Shown: in pieces, positions 33,274-45,584 of the stretch
Layout of the letters: each line of letters begins with the position of its first letter
Numbering within the stretch: position 1 is the first letter of the stretch
DNA from: Erigeron canadensis
Lineage: Eukaryota; Streptophyta; Magnoliopsida; Asterales; Asteraceae
Assembly: GCF_010389155.1 (NCBI RefSeq)
Contig: NC_057763.1
Coordinates: 11,036,649 to 11,100,648, forward strand
Direction: 5' to 3'
Length of the DNA stretch: 64,000 nucleotides
The notes under the pieces: generated by a model
Told to the model about the DNA's origin: nothing
Database searches by the model: none
The model's input: only the letters and a program-made list of their open reading frames with translations
Made by a program: the position numbers and the translations under genes

Positions 33274-33549
33274 TGTTAGAAATATAATTTCTAGTAGTTG
33301 ATTTGTATGTTATAATACTTTGTATTTGTTTGTATTTCTCATAAGTATGGAAGGGAGACTAGTGTAAATTGTATAGAAGTATATAAACCCCCTCCATAGC
33401 TTAGAAATTGTAACCTTAACAAATTTTCATGCAATCCAATCTTTCCACACACACACTTTTCTCTCTCGGCATTAACACACACTTACACACACACGAACTC
33501 CATTAACACACACTAAAACACATACATAAGCTCAATTACATACATTACA
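33274..33549 (+). repeat. 3' LTR of plus-strand Sirevirus-like element
   Basis: 276 bp from TGTTAGAAATATAATTTC to ATACATTACA, with a TATA box TATATAAA at 33380-33387. The start matches the LTR of the element at 6941-7251. No matching 5' LTR remains. Confidence 0.85.
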
Positions 33550-34398
33550 GTGAGTATTATAGATATGGCACGACGGTGTCATAGTCTATATGCAATAGAC
33601 CTTTGTGCATTGCCCTCCTTCGTGTGTATAAATGTATGCAAGATTATTCACTAAGCTTTGCTTACTTTTAGTTGTTTACCCTTTTTATAGGTTGTCCCGG
33701 TTATGGAAACAAAGCCAAGTAATATAAAGATTGAAGTTGAATTGTAAAGCTAAGCATATCATATTCATGGTAAAATGGGATTGTGGCTAGAACCTTATAG
33801 TGGCTCTCTTGATCTTGGCTCGTGATATGTCATTTTGTTAAAGTTATTTTTATGTAAAGTGTTGAAGTCAAGAAGTTCTTAGTTATTTATAATGGGTCAT
33901 TTTGTATAGTAATGTAGTAATTATGGTTAGATGTATTTTGAAAAATTATTATCGGTAACGGGTTTTGACGACGAATTTACGAACGGGTCATGCCGAAATT
34001 TATAATTTTTGTGCGTTGTCTTTTATAACGAGTTTTGCTAAATGTATTTGTCGATATTTATAATTGAGTACATTCTTTAAAAAAAAAAATTTTTTATAAA
34101 ATGTTCGAGTCGAGACTGGTCTTTTCACTTATATCTTTTTCGTTGATGTACTCGATGCGTAGGATCTCAAAGCCATTATTCAAGAATTAAAAGAACCCTT
34201 TGCTATATTCAGCTAATTGCTCATCTATTTCAGTGATTTATTTATTTATTGATGGATTCTTTTCATCGTTTGATCGATTTTATAGACAGAAATTTAGGGT
34301 TTTTTTTAGGGTAAAAAAATTAGGGTAAAAAAACGATTACTTATTTTAGGGCATTTCACGAATCGTCTTCTAGGATTCTTCGCAGTCCATGAAGTGAA
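33550..34398. other. Non-coding region between LTR and zinc-finger gene
   Basis: No gene is supported. Two small inverted repeats follow the LTR: ATGGCAC/GTGTCAT (near 33566) and GCAAT/ATTGC around AGACCTTTGTGC (33592-33613). A TTTTATAG at about 33690 followed by 18 open codons and a TAA could be a last exon, but the signal is too weak to call. Confidence 0.35.
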
Positions 34399-34898
34399 AA
34401 TTTTCCTCTTTAATCCACAACTACAGTATATGTATCGAACACTTGGATTTAGAGAAGAAGAAGATGAAGTGGAAGTCATGGTGGTGGCGGGTGGAAATGT
34501 AGGAGGAAAATTTTGGGGGGAAAATTAGGGTTAATGCGTGACCATTTATTATGGAATTACTAGTAAAAAAAGGTGGAGTAACTAGTAAGCGTAACCTAGA
34601 AGCTGGTGGCTTACATGGTTTTGACAAATTTAACAAGTTTCTTACATACAATAGACAATTGTATAGTACACTACATAACATAGACAAAATGACATAGTTT
34701 CTTACACTTTGGTGCCATAATCCCTCAAAATATCCACCAGAGTCTAGAGTCAACTTAATCATGATAGTATACTAATTTCAAGGATTACCAAAACCTAAAC
34801 CTGAATGGCGACAAGGAAAGGACATTGACACCATATAGGCACAAAATTCTGCTTCACAACATCTCCACTGTACAACGTGCTACCAACTGATCAGATAT
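34399..34898 (-). other. Probable 3' UTR and downstream region of zinc-finger gene
   Basis: AT-rich, no coding sequence supported. It follows the TGA at 34899 on the minus strand. A polyadenylation site is likely here but no single signal stands out. Confidence 0.4.
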
Positions 34899-37800
34899 TC
34901 AGATATTTGCATCTTCAGCAACATTCTCCTTGTCATCCATAACGGTTTCAGCTTCCCCTGCAGTAACATTTTCCATCCCATACTGGACCGTTTCAACCAC
35001 TTCTACAATCATCGGCTTGTTTACTCCTCTCTCAGACTTCTCATCAGTAACATCTTCTAAAACCACTGCATTTTCTGTTTCAGTTTCAGCTTTGGTTCTA
35101 TCCTCAAACGCAACCATATTTTCAACCACTGCCTTTTTCATGTCCATCTCAGAGTTTTCTTCAGCGTTAGAGAACTTTTCACTTGCAGGAGCTTCAGAAT
35201 TGACTTTACCATTTCGATAAACTTTAGCAAGATTTGTTAAATGCTTCTTACCTTTCTTATGGATGTTCATTATTTTCTCAGAGACGGCTCCTGCCTGACA
35301 CATCTCACACCAAAACGGGTATTTATCTCTCTTGATTTCTCTTTTCTTCTTACTTTCACTCTTAGTATCATTAGGGGCACCCGTACCAAATGCTTTTTTC
35401 GTTACTGATTTCTTCACATTGGCAGTTGTTAAAGCAAGTTTCCAAGGATTTACTACACGTTTCTTGGGTGTAACTCCAAGACCGAAGTTAGCACCAGTTT
35501 TCTTAGCTATAAAATCTGCCTCTTTTACCTTGTGTTTTTTTCCTTGAAGATGATCATTTAAAGCATGCGCGCTTGTGGTACTGACCTGGCAAATTACACA
35601 GCTCCACATCTTCACTTTCTTCTTAGAACTATCTGCACGAGGGTTGCTTGAACATTCTGCAGTTGGTGATGTCAACTTTTGTTTTGTTCCAGACAGAATT
35701 TCACCATAGGGCTTGCCCTAAAGTTATGTATTAATTTGAGAAAACATAAAAAGATTCATGAAAATATGTCGTAACTTTCAAAATCCAGAAATTCTAACAA
35801 TATGTACATCAGTAAATGGGCAACAAAGTTATAGCAAACATAAGGTCAACATATAGAAAGTTAGAAACCGGCGGGCAATAAGTTTAGCAGTTTTTGCTAC
35901 CTCCTTAACTATAGGTCCTAATCAATTAGCTTCTTTTGGAATCTTTCTTTACAGTTTCATGAAACTTCTCTTTCCACCCTCTTAATGTTTTCATAGATAA
36001 AATCTCAAGTTCATTTATTCTTGTTGTCTACTTGTAATAACTGATAGGATATAAATAGACTGTCATATTCTAAATATCAGTACTTTGACAATATGCACAT
36101 AATATTTTTTGGCCAGTTTATTTAAACTTATGAATTTCCAAACACTGGTTCTCTTACTATTGCGCAGTGGCATATCAAAACACCATTTTCTTAAGTCATG
36201 TATGGTTACAGCTGATTATCTAAGTTTGATTATTCAATATATTTCATTAGGCACATCCAAGCACCCCCTATACTTTCTCGATTTAAAGTATCCAAACTAT
36301 TTGCATCACTACATGAATTGCCAACTGGCAGATCTAGAGCTTACAAAGGTTGCAATATGTATAAGTTCATTATGTCATGTATATTAGTAAAAATAAAATA
36401 AAATGGAGAGTCTTACATGTCAACAAGTAGCAACACATTAAGGGAACACATTTTGATGAATATGCATCCAAGATGGATGCACAAAACAAAAAACGTGATT
36501 TTTTCGACGGTGAGAACACTTAAAAACATCATTTTGATGCATTAGAAGTCCATAAAACTAACATAGTGCATAACTAATTATCATTATTTAAGTGTTTAAC
36601 AACACATTGATCCGTCAAAATTGAAAAAATCATATTTTTTGTTGGATGCATCACTTTGATGAATATGTGTGTGTATATATATATATATATATCGATGCCA
36701 TTCTTTTTGGGAATTTCCCATCACAAGTACACTATTTCTATCTTTGATAAAGATTCAATCCAAGATGACCACTATCACAAGTACGCATTACAAAATGCTA
36801 TTAGCATCGGCTATGGTTCACAAGATTTTTGTGCCATAATTAATTAGGGTATTTCAGATGTATGACTGACATTTAACCATTTCCAGTAACTTATGTGTAC
36901 TAAAAGATTTACTTTGGGGCTAGGAGAGTGTCATAGTTAGCTCAAGCATAGATCCAGCTACGTATTTTCATAGCTTACTAATGAAAAATGTAAGTGCAGG
37001 AAAGTGGCAAAATATTTGTTACCACCAATATTACTTGACAGGAAGAATACTCTTAGATTGGGATGATGTTCCCTTTATATTTGTGTACAAGAAATTGGTG
37101 CTCATTGTATTAAAGCTGCAACTAAACATTGATCATAAGAAAAATGACAGACCAAAAACATAGCTTACAATCTCAATCAAAATAAAGAATCAGCTGGACA
37201 CAAAAAAAAAAAAAAAAAGGCGAGTGTAGTGTTAGCAAAATTGTGAAGAAAATTTGTGATATGCAAATCAGCTACTGTGATGTACAAATCACCTCAGTTT
37301 TCATAATGATTGAAATAATTTTATGTCCTACCTTAAAAATTGTAGTTTGCTAGCATTTGTACCTAATACTTATGTATATTCTATAAACAAATATAATAGT
37401 CATCAATAATCTTTTTAGCCAAGCATGAAAAGGGATCGTAGGCAAGATAAATAGAAAATATGCTAGACAAGAACCTGTGTGTATATTTGCATATTAAAAA
37501 TACCCAATAAACACAAATTTGGTAAATAGATGTACAGTAGATCAATTTGGGATATTTCTTGTGATGGTAAACCTACTTGAAGTTGAAAGGGAATTTACAA
37601 GTAAGAGACAAAATCAGAACACATTGTCTTAGCAGATTAGGTAATGGAAGGAATACCTTTATGTGGCATGACAATCGGTGCCATAACAGCCCTTTGAGTA
37701 AGTATGTGACTAATAGGATGTTGAATAATGCTAAATTTGGCCAAAAGACCAAAGTGGCCGACATAACTGAAGATCTCAATTGGAATTGGCTTGATAGTCA

Positions 37801-40465
37801 GGGCATTACTGCGAAAGAACCTACAACTGTTGAAGTTCCTAGAGTAGAGGAACAGCCTGAAGATAAAGTAGTGTGGATTAATTGTAAAGGAGATGATGTT
37901 AAAATTTCTATAAGCAGGCTCTGGAAGGATACAAGGAATGTTGGAAACAGGGTGCATTGGTCTAAATTGGTTTGGTTTAGCCAATGCATACCCAGTCATG
38001 CATTTACACTATGGTTAGCATTAAAAGACTGACTGGCTACTCAAGATAGACTAGTGAAACGGTATCCTATTATAAAGCAATATAAGTATGTTTTTTTCAG
38101 CAATCAAAATGACTCTATACAGCATCTGTTTTTTGAATGTGCATACTCTGATTGGATCTGGAAGACGATAAAGAGGAAGGCAAATGGTGAAGTGATTCCA
38201 ACAGGTTCGGATGCTATTAGTAGGTGATTTACTGATTCTAAATGTCCAACTCTGTTTGGAATATTGTACAAACAAGCTCTTTAGCAGCTAGTGTGTATTG
38301 GATTTGGAAGGAGAGGAATGGCAGAGTGTTTAACAAAGATAGGATTTCAATGGAGAAATTAAGGGATTAAAAGTTTGGAAACCATAAAGATAAGAGTAGT
38401 CAAAATGAGATTTAAAAACTGCAGGGCTTATGAAAAAAGACATGGGATTTGGTTTAGTTATGGACTGTGGTGGTGATACTTCATGTGCAGGATTGTCGTT
38501 TTGAGCTAGATTAAGGTGCAAGCTTGTTGTATTTTGAAGTGTTAAAGGATATGTATGTCATTCTATTATACAAGTGCTCGAGCTGTTGTTGTTTATTATT
38601 GAGTCATTTATGTATAGGTTGTCTGAATTGTGTATAAATAGTATGTCAGAGATGTATATGGTGTTTGAATGTTTGTATAGTATAGGTAGTAGGTTTATTT
38701 GGTTTATATAAATGATGGACATACCATAATACATACAAATTGGAGAATTGTAATTTGTTGTGTCGTGATCTATTAAAATAAATGAGTCACCGACCTCTTT
38801 GATTAAAATCAAACACTAACTACTTGCACCTCTACATACAAAATTATAAGCATTTCATAAATCATGCAATAATTCCCGGAAGTATATTAAGACAACTACT
38901 ATGCGAGACAGATAACAAAATATGCAGTAATTATCCATGGATGCAAGTACACACTCAGAAGTCAGATACTAACCAGAACGATATTGTCCTTCTTGTTATC
39001 CTCAGGGGGTACAAATATCTCTTTAGTCTCAAGTGAATCATCATGTCGTTGAAATGGGACAACCGTAACTCCCGTAGGAGTTTCTTTAATTTTAAGTGAA
39101 TCCCCACAGGGCTGAAATGGGGTAACTGACGAGCCCCGACTTTCACAGCCGAGCTTTTCGTCGATGGACAAGAAAATTCTCTCCTCCAAATGAATCGGTT
39201 GTGGATTCAAACTTCTCTGCTCAAACAGGTTAATGTGGCTTGGCGGCAGTGATAACCGCATCATTGCTGAAACTCTTCCTTCACTACTCCTCATAGCCAT
39301 GTGTCGCTCCATAATCATCTCATTTCGCACCTCAATCTCCAAAATGCGTCTGCGCTCTATTTCCTCTGCAATAATCTCCCCTCTAATCCTTTCCTTCACG
39401 ATCTCCCTCAGTATTGCCTCTCTCATTTCTAAACCTCCTTGATACATATCTACTCCTGCCCGACCTCCACCAATATTTTCGTTTGGATAGCCTGCTGCAA
39501 CTCATAAAATTAAAAAAATCACACGTTCGTGCAAAAAATGAAACTTTCATTATGCAAAAAACTTTAACAAGAACAAACAAAAAAGTGCACACCTTTAACA
39601 AGTTTGTATATAATATGTGTATCAGTATATGTACTTGTACATGTATGTAAGGATGAATTACTGACATTTAAGCGATAGTGCAATACGAGTTTTGTGCATT
39701 GCATACAAAACTTAAGTCGCAAACATCTTTTTGTGATGCGCATTGCGAGGTCATAGGTTGTGATATGTTGTAGAATGTGATAGCCAAATGCCTTGGCCGG
39801 ATGGGCTCCACCCTCGGATTTAAAAATTCGTCAAAAGTATATCGAATGACATCTCTAATGAAAAAGCATGAAATTTTAAGAACACCCATATAATTTTTAT
39901 AATTTATCGATTTACAATTTTTCAGATAAAAAATTTTAAATGAATTAGAGAAATTTATAGAGCAGAAAAATGACTAGTTGAGATTTGAGTGTGAGAAAAA
40001 AAATGAGTAATTAAGATTTATTCTAAGGATATTATCAATAAGTGACAGCGGTATTTTGGGGTTTTTACTTGTGTAAAGTTGAAAAAATGGAGCAAAGAAA
40101 TGCTTTATAATGTAGTAGACATAGAGATAGTATATAGATGATACAAAGGCCTAAAATCCGTAAGCCTCTACACATGCCTAATCAATTCAACTCAACTATC
40201 CACAAATGGATTCCACTATTTCTATTTTCTAATTTTCACATTAAATCTTAACATGTGTCTTAACTCCTTCAACCATAGCCATATGTATCACTTTTGTTAT
40301 GTTATATATCTATATGTGTATATGTACATTTTTAAAGTGAAAAACCATAAACAAATAAATAAAAATGAAAGGAAAAAAACAACCACCTCGAATAATGGGG
40401 TGTAGTGTGAAGAAACTAGTATAGGAAGAATGATGATGATGATGGCGTTGTGTATCTCTATCCAT
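34899..40465 (-). CDS. Double U1-type C2H2 zinc-finger protein, three exons
   Basis: A complete host gene model of 472 codons. Exon 1 40465-40387 (MDRDTQRHHHHHSSYTSFF), donor GTGGTT. Exon 2 39494-38974, acceptor TTGCAG and donor GTTAGT. Exon 3 35717-34899, acceptor ACTTTAG, ending EDANI and TGA. Phases agree (79+521 nt = 200 codons; 819 nt). Exon 2 encodes a Glu/Arg-rich helix (EMREAILREIVKERIRGE) followed by repeated FQ(P/R)..DS motifs. Exon 3 has two fingers: CVICQVSTTSAHALNDHLQG with KKH and CEMCQAGAVSEKIMNIHKKG with KKH, the U1/zf-met type that binds RNA or is found in splicing-related proteins. The C-terminus is acidic. Function of this family in plants is not known to me. Large intron 2 (35718-38973) holds the LINE and foldback fragments. 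Confidence 0.82.
36475..36650. mobile_element. Foldback/MITE-like element in the zinc-finger gene intron
   Basis: The left arm (36475-36532: GGATGCACAAAACAAAAAAC... ACACTTAAA) and right arm (36588-36650: TTTAAGTGTTTAAC... TTGGATGCATC) are inverted copies of about 60 bp. They share GTGATTTTTTC and the end block GATGCATCCA in inverted form. The loop between them is about 55 bp. It carries no ORF. It looks like a degenerate MITE. Confidence 0.55.
37577..38375 (+). pseudogene. LINE fragment: zinc-binding domain behind RT (zf-RVT)
   Basis: Reads RLGNGRNTFMWHDNRCHNSP, ISISRLWKDTRNVGNRVHWS and LVWFSQCIPSHAFTLWLALK, then after a stop LATQDRLVKRYPIIKQY and QHLFFECAYSDWIW, and later VYWIWKERNGRVF. This is the order of the zf-RVT domain following reverse transcriptase in plant non-LTR elements (W.D...L...S...W...P...F..WL...T.D.L...HLFFEC...W). 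The endonuclease and RT are missing and the sequence has stops. It lies antisense to the host gene, inside intron 2. Confidence 0.85.
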
Positions 40466-41287
40466 TCTTATGCTTCAGCTTCAGTCAGTCACACTGTGAA
40501 GAGTGACGCATATACACACATATATATATAGAGAGATATATACATAGAGATTTGAGTTTGATGACTCGGATATAATGTTGTATATACTGTGGGGTAGGTT
40601 TGGATTGGTGCGACTGGCTACCACGCGTGTGTTTTCAGCGATTGTTAACTTACATTCGTGGGACCTTTGGTCAGATTCAATAAGGAAATTTAAAGACCAG
40701 TTTCGTCTGTTTCAATGTTCCGCAAGTTGAGAGGGTGTTTGTTATAAGTAAAATGATTAATCATTTTAATGAAATAGTTTAATAATTTTTTTAACAATTT
40801 AATGATCATATATCCGGAAAAGTGTAAGAAAGAGAATAAATGTATACCACATATTATTTTTATAATGTTTTAGTAATAATTTTAGGCTAATTTTTTAAAA
40901 AATTTATTATTTTTTTATTATAATGAAAAGGAGAGGATGGGAAATGTTCACAAGAGCCACTAATTAAGCTATTTCATTAAAGTGAATATTTTTAATGAAT
41001 ATTTTAAGATGATGACATGCCAAGAGTCAAGATTAAATGAATATTTTTGAATTTTGACATTTGATTTTCATTTAAAAGTCAAAATTATTTTAACATGATC
41101 AGTATCATGTTAGGATAACTTTAAGGAATCTCTTCCCTGTAATGAAATGGAAAGGCCAGGAAAAGAAAAAATAAAAGTAAAAGTAAAAGTTTTTTTTTTT
41201 TGGTGTCATGTAGGCGGTAAGTCGACCAGTATTTTAGTAATCCTACCTATCTGTAGGGTAACTTGAGAGAATCCCTCCCTATCTGTA
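40466..41287. other. Upstream region of zinc-finger gene
   Basis: On the minus strand TATATATA-rich sequence lies at 40505-40545, about 40-80 bp upstream of the ATG at 40465, and may serve as promoter or 5' UTR. Further out the DNA is AT-rich with a palindrome AATGATTAATCATT near 40752, and no gene. Confidence 0.4.
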
Positions 41288-41478
41288 GTGTTGACTATGA
41301 CAGTCAACAGTGCCATTTTGTCTTTATTTGACTTTTAGCAACGACGTCGCTACTTACAGTCGAGTATGGACAAAGTACACTGTTGGCTGTCATAATCAAC
41401 AGTGCCATTGTTTTTACTCGACTATTGGCAACGACGTCGCTGCTAATATTCGAGTAAGGACAAAACGATAGTGTACTT
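41288..41478. repeat. Tandem duplication, each unit with a 40-bp imperfect palindrome
   Basis: Two diverged units of about 95 bp, both containing GTTG.CT...TCAACAGTGCCAT and GGCAACGACGTCGCT. Each unit has an imperfect palindrome centred on GAC/GTC. In the second unit the halves ACTCGACTATTGGCAACGAC and the complement of the other half agree at 17 of 20 bases, and in the first at 14 of 20. They lie just before the Mutator transposase pseudogene at 41677 and could be part of that element's terminal region. Confidence 0.7.
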
Positions 41479-41676
41479 TTACGTTATATACAATTCGGCA
41501 TTCTTTCATTTATAAATTCTACTTTCATTCTATCGCTCTCATTCCTCTCGCTTTCCTTCGCTTCTTCATACGATCATCAAGTATGTACATACTTTTAATA
41601 TAGATATTTACGTATAGTAGGTATATATATGTTTATTAATATTATTGATATTTACATATATGTACATATGTTTCAG

Positions 41677-43480
41677 ATGGATTATTTCGAGAAAATGTGG
41701 GGAGATTTTGGTGATAAAAATTGTGATTTTCAGTTAGAAGAGCCTGATGATGAATTTGAGACCCCAGAGGTTTCTCCTCAATTTGACTATGACGCTAACG
41801 ATTTCTACACCGAGGAGGTACAATAAAATGATGCCATTAACGTTTAAATGGAAAATAAAGTTTAATAATGAATTTTCTTTGTTTCGGACACACTTTACTA
41901 TTTCAGGTATTCGATTCACACCAAGAACTGTTCAACTGGGCCCATAAAATGGCACAAGAGCTTGGTTATGTCTTAATCAAATAACGATCAAATTCCAACT
42001 CAGCTAGTGAAGTCAGAAAATCTTTTTGGGAAAAGAGATAGTAGGTCAACTGGGGCCATTAAAAAGGTCACTAAAATTTGACCGCCCCTTTAATTTGGAA
42101 GGCCGTTTGACAAGGGATAATGGTTGGACGGTTAACATTATAGACGAGAGACATAATTCAATTTACGCGTATGCACGAAGGATGAGTGAAGCTGAATTTT
42201 TTTTTGTGGAAACGGTGGCTCACGGTACACAACCCCGTCATATTGTAACACAGTTGAAAACAGAATTTCCAGGAAACTTGACCCGCGCAGAAGACATTTA
42301 CAATTATCTAAAAATGAGACAGAAGATGGTGGCCGAGAAACATGGGGACACTCCAATGCATCTTACATATATAAAATATACATATTTTTTATTTATTTAT
42401 TTACTATGATAAGGTATTTGAAACAACCTATGTACGCCATTTTGTTCAATCGCCGCAGGTTATGTTTCATTTGCTACATGAATATAAATACTTGTATTAT
42501 TTCACCACAAATAATGTATCTCGTCGGTACGACATCCTTTGATTTATGGCGTGCATTTCCATGGATTATCTAAATAGAAACCACGTACAAACCAACTTAT
42601 ACTACATGTCATTGGTCGAGATTGTCGGTGTGACTTCAACAAACTGCCAGCATAGCATACACATTTATCACAAATGAACAAGAGGCTAATTACAGATGAG
42701 TGTTAGAGTGTTTGAAGTCGACCCTAGGTGAAGGGTTTTTCGTACGTGTCGTACTCATCGACAAGGGATTCGACCCTCATGAAAGCATGCAAAACTGTTA
42801 TGCTGGAAGTAAAGCATTTACTTTGTAGAATCCACATATGGAGGAACATCGATAAACATTGTGAGCCTAAATGTAGGCGTTTTCACGGATGGTGGAAAAA
42901 ACTCATTGAATCATGCACACTAGCAGAGTACACCGAAATTGAAGAAATTTTAAAATTATAGATGGAAGAAGATTTAGAGAGTATGTGAAGTTTACATAAA
43001 CCCTTTTATTCGACCGAACCACACATATCCACACATCCTAACCCACTGTTAATTTTGCAGAGGTTTATAAGTACCTATAAAAGGAGTGGCTTTCCCTGTA
43101 CAAGGAACTGTTTGTGTCTTTTTGGGTCGATCAACATCTCAACTACCGTAACTACACTCAGACTTTAGGCTAAGCATCCACTCCTGAAGTCCGAGTTGTG
43201 GTGGAGATGTAGATTACACAAAATCATTGAATGTGTTAATTTTATCCTCATCGGTCAAGTTACTAAAATCAAAGGATAGTTGGAACAGAGCAGGATATAT
43301 AGAGCTGGTAAACACAACAATTTATGTTTGAAGGACCTGCTTTGTGTCGTATATGTGACAACTCTGGATATTATGGTTGAAGAGTTTGATAGATTAAGAA
43401 AAATAAGATGGGTAAAGACTGAAGAAAGTGCGGGTGTAAGGTTCGGGTTAGTTATGGGCTACCATATGTTTGCCAAATAG
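41677..43480 (+). pseudogene. Mutator-like (MULE, FAR1/MURA type) transposase
   Basis: Begins MDYFEKMWGDFGDKN. An intron (41818-41906, GTACAA...TTTCAG) joins FYTEE to VFDSHQELFNWAHKMAQELG, the FAR1 DNA-binding start. Then FDRPFNLEGRLTRDNGWTVN and YARRMSEAEFFFVETV follow. A second acceptor lies at 42458. MULE transposase core blocks follow: EQEANYR.VLECLKSTLG, DSTLMKACKTVMLEVKHLLC with RIHIWRNIDKHCEPKCRRF and LYKELFVSFWVDQHLNYRN. Several stops and frameshifts interrupt the core, so it is inactive. The C-terminal SWIM-like region is only hinted at near 43280-43480. Confidence 0.85.
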
Positions 43481-43689
43481 ATTCATACATGCATTACAGT
43501 AAGTATATCTAAATATAATTATTTGATAATTTTTTTAAATGCGAAAACTTATATATACTTTTAAAAAATGTAGACAGACGTGTTGAGGTGGATAAGATAG
43601 ATAACTTTTGGAAAAAAAAAAGCTAGATTTAACACCGTCAACGTGCCTACCAGACAATGATCATCTAAAAGACTCCGACGATGACGATT

Positions 43690-44165
43690 ATATCGATAAT
43701 TTAGTAGAGAATATTTTATACTTACTTTTATCTATATTTTTTTGACTTATGTTTATAATTTTTTTTTTCGGAACTTGTTTTATATATTTATATCTGTTTT
43801 TATACTTTTTTATACTTATTTTGAAGTTTTATTAAAACTTATTTTTTATACTTATATACTCTACTTTTATACTTTTACACTTTTTCTTATATTTTTTTAT
43901 GTTCTTTTTTTATACTTAATTTTGATACTCATTTATGAATTTTTTTTACATAATCTTTAATCTTTATATTTTTATTAAATTTATTCTTAAAATATTAAGG
44001 ATGTTTGACAATACTAACAATTACTGTATATTTTTATAATATTTTTTTGCTTATTTTTATACTTAAAGTATTTTTATCTATATTTTCTTACACTTATCTT
44101 TTGTACATTTTTAATAATTTTTATTTATCAATTTTCTATATAATCTTTCATCTAACAATACAAAT
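43690..44165. other. T-rich, low-complexity stretch
   Basis: Almost entirely TTTATACTT-like repeats. Its open frames are produced by base composition and I do not call genes here. Confidence 0.6.
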
Positions 44166-44167
44166 AT

Positions 44168-44370
44168 TTAGGGATGAGCAAAAACTCCCATATCTTGATC
44201 CCGTCCCAGTACCGTCCCGATCCTGGTACTGAAAAGTGGTACCGAATCCCGAACGGGATCGGGACCGGTACCAACTTTTTAGAGTTTTAAAGATTGGTAC
44301 TATTCGGTATCGGGACCTGGAAAATCCCCTGAATCCCACTTAGTCCCGATAAGTCCCGTATTGAAATTTC
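44168..44370. repeat. GGTACC/GGGATC-rich degenerate element
   Basis: Starts GGGATGAGCAAAA and contains many variations on CCCGGTACC, CGGGATCGGGACC and TCCCG. This resembles the start of hAT-type non-autonomous elements in other plants, but I find no clear opposite terminus. Confidence 0.35.
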
Positions 44371-44565
44371 TACAAGATTGGCTAGGTATCCTTTTCTAAT
44401 GTGTTGGGCCAATAAGCACTAGAATACTGGAAGTTAACCCATGAGTTTCATGTAGAAGTAAATTTATATCTTAACTCACTGAAATTAATATGCTCTACAC
44501 ATAACTTGATAGCAGTACCTTTATTCTCTAACCCTAATTCTTCTCGGTTCTTCACCTCACTATTA
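44371..44565. other. Non-coding stretch before Tat LTR
   Basis: AT-rich with no recognised feature. Confidence 0.5.
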
Positions 44566-45053
44566 TGTTAATGAAAAATGTTTAAGGGTAAAGTTACTCT
44601 TAAATTAAAAGGGGTTTAACCTTATAGGATAAAATGATAATGAATAATTATGTGGGTGAAAATTGATGATTTTATACTTGTTGGCGGTTCCTTAATGGTG
44701 TGAAGGATTAGCCTCATGCCACCAAGCGTTTTTATGTAAGTGTTTGTGTGTGTAAGAATGCATTAGGGTTTTGGTGTATCCCATGAGGAGGTATTTTTAG
44801 ACCTCTCACGAAGGATCCAGAAGTTGGGCCTAACGGGAACGTTAGGAAGTAGCCGTTACCGTTAGGCAACTATTGTAACAAACTCTGACTTAGAGGTACA
44901 AGTACGGGTAATTCGTGCTGGTGCACGTTCTATTTCGTACTATTTGTCTGTGAGGTGTGCGTATGGTCCGGATCCTATCAGGGTACGCTCCAAATCTTGT
45001 CACTAGTACTAATAGTCCGGAGCGTTCACAGGATTAACAATGGTACATCATCA
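44566..45053 (-). repeat. 3' LTR of outer Tat element
   Basis: On the minus strand the start is TGATGATGTACC, next to the tract GGGCTGGGGGGCT. The start matches the inner element's LTR (TGATGGTGTAC). The left boundary (TGTTAATGAAAAATG at 44566) is chosen only because it gives a TG...CA end, and may be wrong by tens of bases. Confidence 0.6.
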
Positions 45054-45446
45054 AGCCCCCCAGCCCAGCATTATGCTCTTTCATGATGGTGGGGTAAAGC
45101 CAGATGTATTTCAAAAAATTACAATCATTTTTTCTATGTTTAGATTAAGATGGGAATTACAATTCGGAGCCTCTTGTGTATTATTATACACTCATTCCCC
45201 CCAAAAATGAAAGAAAAAACAAAGAGGTTAAATGAAATTATGAAGTAAACTATAAGACACTAGGGTGAGATGAAAGGTTTTTGTTTTATGCTCATTATGG
45301 TTCTGTTAGTGGGTTCCATGTGTTTTATTCAAAATTGTCGTGATAAATGCCTCCTTTGAGAGCTAGTGGGATACACGTGGTGCTCTTCTGACATTGTGTC
45401 AGTTCCAATGTCCCATTATGAGATACTGTAGCGTCTCCCTTTTTCC

Positions 45447-45454
45447 TATAAATA
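45447..45454 (+). promoter_or_regulatory. TATA box of the outer antisense ORF
   Basis: TATAAATA followed by a pyrimidine-rich leader and the first usable ATG 138 bp downstream. It faces opposite to the LTR promoter. Confidence 0.55.
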
Positions 45455-45584
45455 CCCCTTTCTTTCTATCATTTCTCACTTTTTTTCTTTTCGAAAATTT
45501 CTTCTACTCTCTCTTTATTTCAATCCGTAGCTTCCGTGTCCTCTATAGGTCTTCGTCTTCCTCTTTTTTTGTGAGCCTTCGCAG

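Larger units (their letters stand above)
20588..33549 (+). mobile_element. Sirevirus-like Ty1/copia element, 5'-truncated, with extra ORF
   Basis: From left to right: a decayed Gag knuckle, long Gag extension, intron-like gap, pre-integrase, integrase, RT-RNase H, G-rich tracts, a roughly 2.2-kb spacer with hairpins, an extra ORF of about 4.3 kb, polypurine tract and 3' LTR. The 5' LTR, leader and N-terminal Gag are missing and DnaJ-TPR debris abuts instead. Features that fit Sireviruses are the long Gag with VQTD/TQT motifs, repeated polypurine-like tracts after pol and an additional ORF behind RNase H. Confidence 0.88.

Noticed and set aside
33690..33750. Last exon of another host gene
   Set aside because: An acceptor-like TATAG and 18 codons to a stop can occur by chance; no upstream exon with matching phase was found.
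34930..35547. Plus-strand ORFs opposite the zinc-finger gene
   Set aside because: They are the reverse strand of a well-supported host exon with C2H2 fingers.
37199..37218. Poly-A tail of a retrocopy
   Set aside because: The A-run near 37202-37218 precedes the LINE fragment in the wrong place for its 3' end, and no retrocopied gene lies upstream of it.
43742..44232. Two small membrane-like plus-strand ORFs (Phe/Tyr/Leu-rich)
   Set aside because: They come from the T-rich TTTATACTT repeat and would appear hydrophobic in any frame.
44168..44370. Complete hAT MITE
   Set aside because: Only one end-like sequence could be seen; no matching inverted terminus or 8-bp target duplication.
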